Positions 5,915 through 7,928 of a stretch of 7,928 nt of DNA are shown here, in pieces. The notes under the pieces are model-generated. The model had not been told where the DNA came from, searched no databases, and was given only the letters and a program-made list of their open reading frames with translations. The stretch spans positions 1 to 7,928 of the forward strand of contig JAJYTL010000145.1 in NCBI GenBank assembly GCA_021793055.1, in the 5' to 3' direction. This DNA comes from Pseudomonadota bacterium (GTDB taxonomy: Bacteria; Pseudomonadota; Alphaproteobacteria; Ferrovibrionales; Ferrovibrionaceae). The first letter of the stretch is position 1, and each line of letters starts with the position of its first letter. A program made the position numbers and the translations under genes.

Positions 5915-6340
5915 TCATGCCTGGCCTCGGATCGCGCCTTTGAGGGCGAGGTGAATCTTGGCGCAGGCGGAGCATTCAAAGGGCGCGAGCCGCAACAGCG
6001 GCAAGGTGACGCCGGCAATTTCGCGGAAAGCGGGGTCGGGCAACCGCGCCACTTCGGCCGGCGCGACAAGCTCGACCACCAGCGCGACCCGTCCCTCGGC
6101 CGCGCAGGGCACCTCGACGAGGCCGAGCCCGCGCGCCTCCATCACACCCTGAATGGTCGGCGGCGCGCGCCCGATCAGCGCTCCGTCCTCGGCTGCCAAC
6201 GCCACCTGATCATCGGCGATCAACCGTCCGCCGGCATCGATCAGGCGCAAGGCGAGGTCGGATTTTCCGCTGCCCGACGGACCGCACAGCAGTACCGCCA
6301 CCTCGCCTACCGCGACACAGGTCCCATGCATCAGGGTCAT
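5915..6340 (-). CDS. hprK: HPr kinase/phosphorylase, short alphaproteobacterial form
   Basis: This enzyme phosphorylates and dephosphorylates the regulatory Ser of HPr. It has 141 residues against roughly 310 in Firmicutes because the N-terminal domain is absent; only the catalytic domain remains, as is usual for alphaproteobacteria. The visible motifs are HGTCV (His5), Walker A GPSGSGKS (20-27), LIADDQV with Asp43/Asp44 matching the catalytic acidic pair, and the HprK signature MEARGLGLVEV (67-77). I chose the ATG at 6340; an ATG at 6331 fits nearly as well and a TTG at 6349 is possible, with no strong ribosome binding site to decide. A 70-bp gap separates it from chvG. Its substrate HPr is encoded three genes downstream in the same cluster. 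Confidence 0.92.
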   Translation of the reverse strand: MTLMHGTCVAVGEVAVLLCGPSGSGKSDLALRLIDAGGRLIADDQVALAAEDGALIGRAPPTIQGVMEARGLGLVEVPCAAEGRVALVVELVAPAEVARLPDPAFREIAGVTLPLLRLAPFECSACAKIHLALKGAIRGQA

Positions 6341-6410
6341 GGGCGGCAAAGGTGCGCTCGCCTTGGGTGCGAGTCAATGCGGCCTTGCACCGGCCGAAAG
6401 AGCCCCCCGA

Positions 6411-7928
6411 TCAACGAACCGGCAACTCCACGGTGAAGCGGGCGCCGACGACGCGGCGCGCCAGATCGAGCCGGTTCTCAGCCTTGATCTGTCCGTCGTG
6501 CGCCTCGACGATCTGGCGCGAAATCGAGAGGCCGAGTCCGGAATGGGTGCCGAACTGCTCCGCCGGCGGCCGCTCGCTGTAGAAGCGGTCAAAGATCGCA
6601 TCGAGCTTGCCCTCCGGAAGGCCCGGCCCCTCGTCGTCCACCGTGATGCGGACGTAGGGCCCCTCGCGGTAGGCCGCGAGACGGATGGTGCCGCCGGGCG
6701 GGCTGAAGGAAACCGCGTTATCGACCAGATTGCGAATGACCTGGCCGAGCCGGGTTTCAACCCCCGGCACCTTGAGCTCGGCATCACTGGCCCCAAGGTC
6801 GATCTCGAAGCGCGGACCGCCGTCTGCGGCGGCCGCGGCGTAGATCTCCACCACGGTGCGCAGCATCGCCGCCAGATCGACCGGGCCGGTTTCCGCGCGG
6901 GAAAGCTCGGCGTCCAGCCGCGAGGCATCCGAGATGTCGCTGATCAGCCGGTTGAGGCGGCCAATATCGGCCTCGACGATCTTAAGCAGCCGACGCTGCT
7001 GCTCGGGATCGGTGGTGCGGGTCACGATTTCGATCGCGCTGCGCAGGCTGCTCAGCGGATTCTTGATCTCGTGCGCGACATCGGCGGCGAAAGCCTCGAT
7101 CGCATCCAGCCGGCGATAGACCGCGAAGGTCATAGCGCGAAGCGCGCCCGAAAGGTCGCCGATCTCGTCGCCCCGATCGGTGAAATCGGGGATCACCACA
7201 TGGCGTCCCTGCAGCCGGCGCACGCGGTCGGCGGCCTGGGCCAAACGGCGGATCGGCCGTCCGATGGTACCGGCCAAAAGCGCCGACAAGAGCGCCGTGA
7301 TAAAAAGCACGCCGAGCAAAAGTTCCAAGGCATGAAGACGCTCGGCGCGAACAGCAGCTTCGATGTCGCCGCTATCGACGCTGAGCACCAGCGCGCCCAG
7401 AACCTTGCGCAAGCCCTCGACCGGCATGGCGACGCTGATATCCATCAGGCCGCCGCCGATTTTCGCGACATTGCTCGCGACATGGCCGTCGAGCGCACGC
7501 AAAACCTCGGCGGATTCCTGCTGCGCCAAGCGCGAATAACCGTAGTCGCCGGAGGGCGGCGCGACGAACCATCGGTAGACTTGTTGGTAGCGCCGATCGA
7601 ACCACCGTGTCAGCGCGTCCGGAGTCTCCGGCGGCGGCAGAACGCCCAAGACGACCTGTCGCCGCGCGACCAACTCGCGGCTATCGGCCAGCAAGAGGCC
7701 GTCCTCGTCGTACAGCCGGGCGCGGGTACGCACGGTCGAGATCATGCGGCGAAGGATCTGGCGCGCCGCCTTGGTGTCGAGGGTCATCGCCCCGGCGGGC
7801 GAGCTCAAGGCGTTTTCGCCAAGCGCGCCCGCGATCAGCTTGCCTTGAGTGACCAGGGAATTGATCTCGGCCTGGACCAGGCCGGTGCGGTACTGATCGA
7901 CGTAAAGCAGCGCAGCGACAAGAAGCGC
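6411..7928 (-). CDS. chvG: ChvG/ExoS-type sensor histidine kinase (5' end missing)
   Basis: The frame stays open to the window edge and encodes 505 C-terminal residues beginning ALLVAALLYVDQYRTGLVQA, the end of TM1. A periplasmic sensor region follows (about 11-200), then TM2 (about 201-223), HAMP (about 221-275), and a DHp helix with DVAHEIKNPLSSL, phospho-acceptor His286 (CAC, 7073-7071). The ATPase domain has N-box NLVDNAVSF (400-408), G1 DDEGPGLP (431-438), FDRFYSERP and G2 HSGLGLSIS (462-470). ChvG works with ChvI, the acid and envelope-stress response system of alphaproteobacteria. Adjacency to hprK and the PTS genes is the classic arrangement. A TTG at 7808 could be taken for a start but would remove TM1, so the real start lies outside the window, where chvI would be expected. 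Confidence 0.93.
   Translation of the reverse strand, partial: ALLVAALLYVDQYRTGLVQAEINSLVTQGKLIAGALGENALSSPAGAMTLDTKAARQILRRMISTVRTRARLYDEDGLLLADSRELVARRQVVLGVLPPPETPDALTRWFDRRYQQVYRWFVAPPSGDYGYSRLAQQESAEVLRALDGHVASNVAKIGGGLMDISVAMPVEGLRKVLGALVLSVDSGDIEAAVRAERLHALELLLGVLFITALLSALLAGTIGRPIRRLAQAADRVRRLQGRHVVIPDFTDRGDEIGDLSGALRAMTFAVYRRLDAIEAFAADVAHEIKNPLSSLRSAIEIVTRTTDPEQQRRLLKIVEADIGRLNRLISDISDASRLDAELSRAETGPVDLAAMLRTVVEIYAAAAADGGPRFEIDLGASDAELKVPGVETRLGQVIRNLVDNAVSFSPPGGTIRLAAYREGPYVRITVDDEGPGLPEGKLDAIFDRFYSERPPAEQFGTHSGLGLSISRQIVEAHDGQIKAENRLDLARRVVGARFTVELPVR

Noticed and set aside
5915..5918. ATGA overlap at the hprK stop as a rapZ start
   Set aside because: That ATG (5918-5916) is out of frame with RapZ by two bases.
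5905..6069. Upstream extension of RapZ into hprK
   Set aside because: The 55 extra residues overlap the HprK C-terminus and do not resemble RapZ; the Walker A region begins where expected after the ATG at 5904.
7600..7852. Small plus-strand frame (81 codons) opposite chvG
   Set aside because: It is antisense to conserved chvG coding sequence and has an Arg/Pro-rich translation with no recognisable features.

Overview
The window is a GC-rich stretch in which every credible gene lies on the minus strand, so the layout is read here from high to low coordinates. Gene content and order (chvG, hprK, rapZ, mannose-family EIIA, ptsH, ahcY, divL) match the alphaproteobacterial chvG/PTS/ahcY/divL neighbourhood known from groups such as the Rhizobiales. 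The rapZ gene inside the PTS block leans towards Rhodospirillales or a related order, but that rank is only a guess.

Layout. (1) 7928-6411: the 3' part of chvG, an envelope-stress/acid sensor histidine kinase cut by the window edge. (2) 6340-4288: a compact cluster of hprK (short alphaproteobacterial HPr kinase/phosphorylase), rapZ (P-loop nucleotide-binding protein), an EIIA-Man-type protein and ptsH (HPr). This is a regulatory PTS without a sugar permease: HPr keeps both its phosphorylatable His and the Ser that HprK would modify. (3) 4287-4031: a 257-bp gap with a weak hairpin after ptsH, an unusually AT-rich palindrome, a good sigma70-like promoter and a GC-rich hairpin at the start of the ahcY leader. 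(4) 4030-2735: ahcY, S-adenosylhomocysteine hydrolase, in the short form without the ~40-residue insertion common in bacterial homologues. (5) 2652-145: a four-PAS, membrane-anchored kinase-like protein whose phospho-acceptor His is replaced by Tyr, the hallmark of DivL, the cell-cycle regulator of the CckA-CtrA pathway. (6) About 97-1: the 5' end of an IS5-family insertion sequence, with the first eight codons of its transposase, inserted just downstream of divL.

Taken together, the window links envelope sensing (ChvG), carbon/nitrogen phosphorylation signalling (HprK, RapZ, EIIA, HPr), the methyl cycle (AhcY) and cell-cycle control (DivL). The points most worth a second look are the Tyr in the DivL H-box, the putative operator/promoter/leader architecture in front of ahcY, and the hairpin that covers the transposase ribosome binding site. 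I see no CRISPR array, tRNA or rRNA, and no evidence of a wholly new multigene system.
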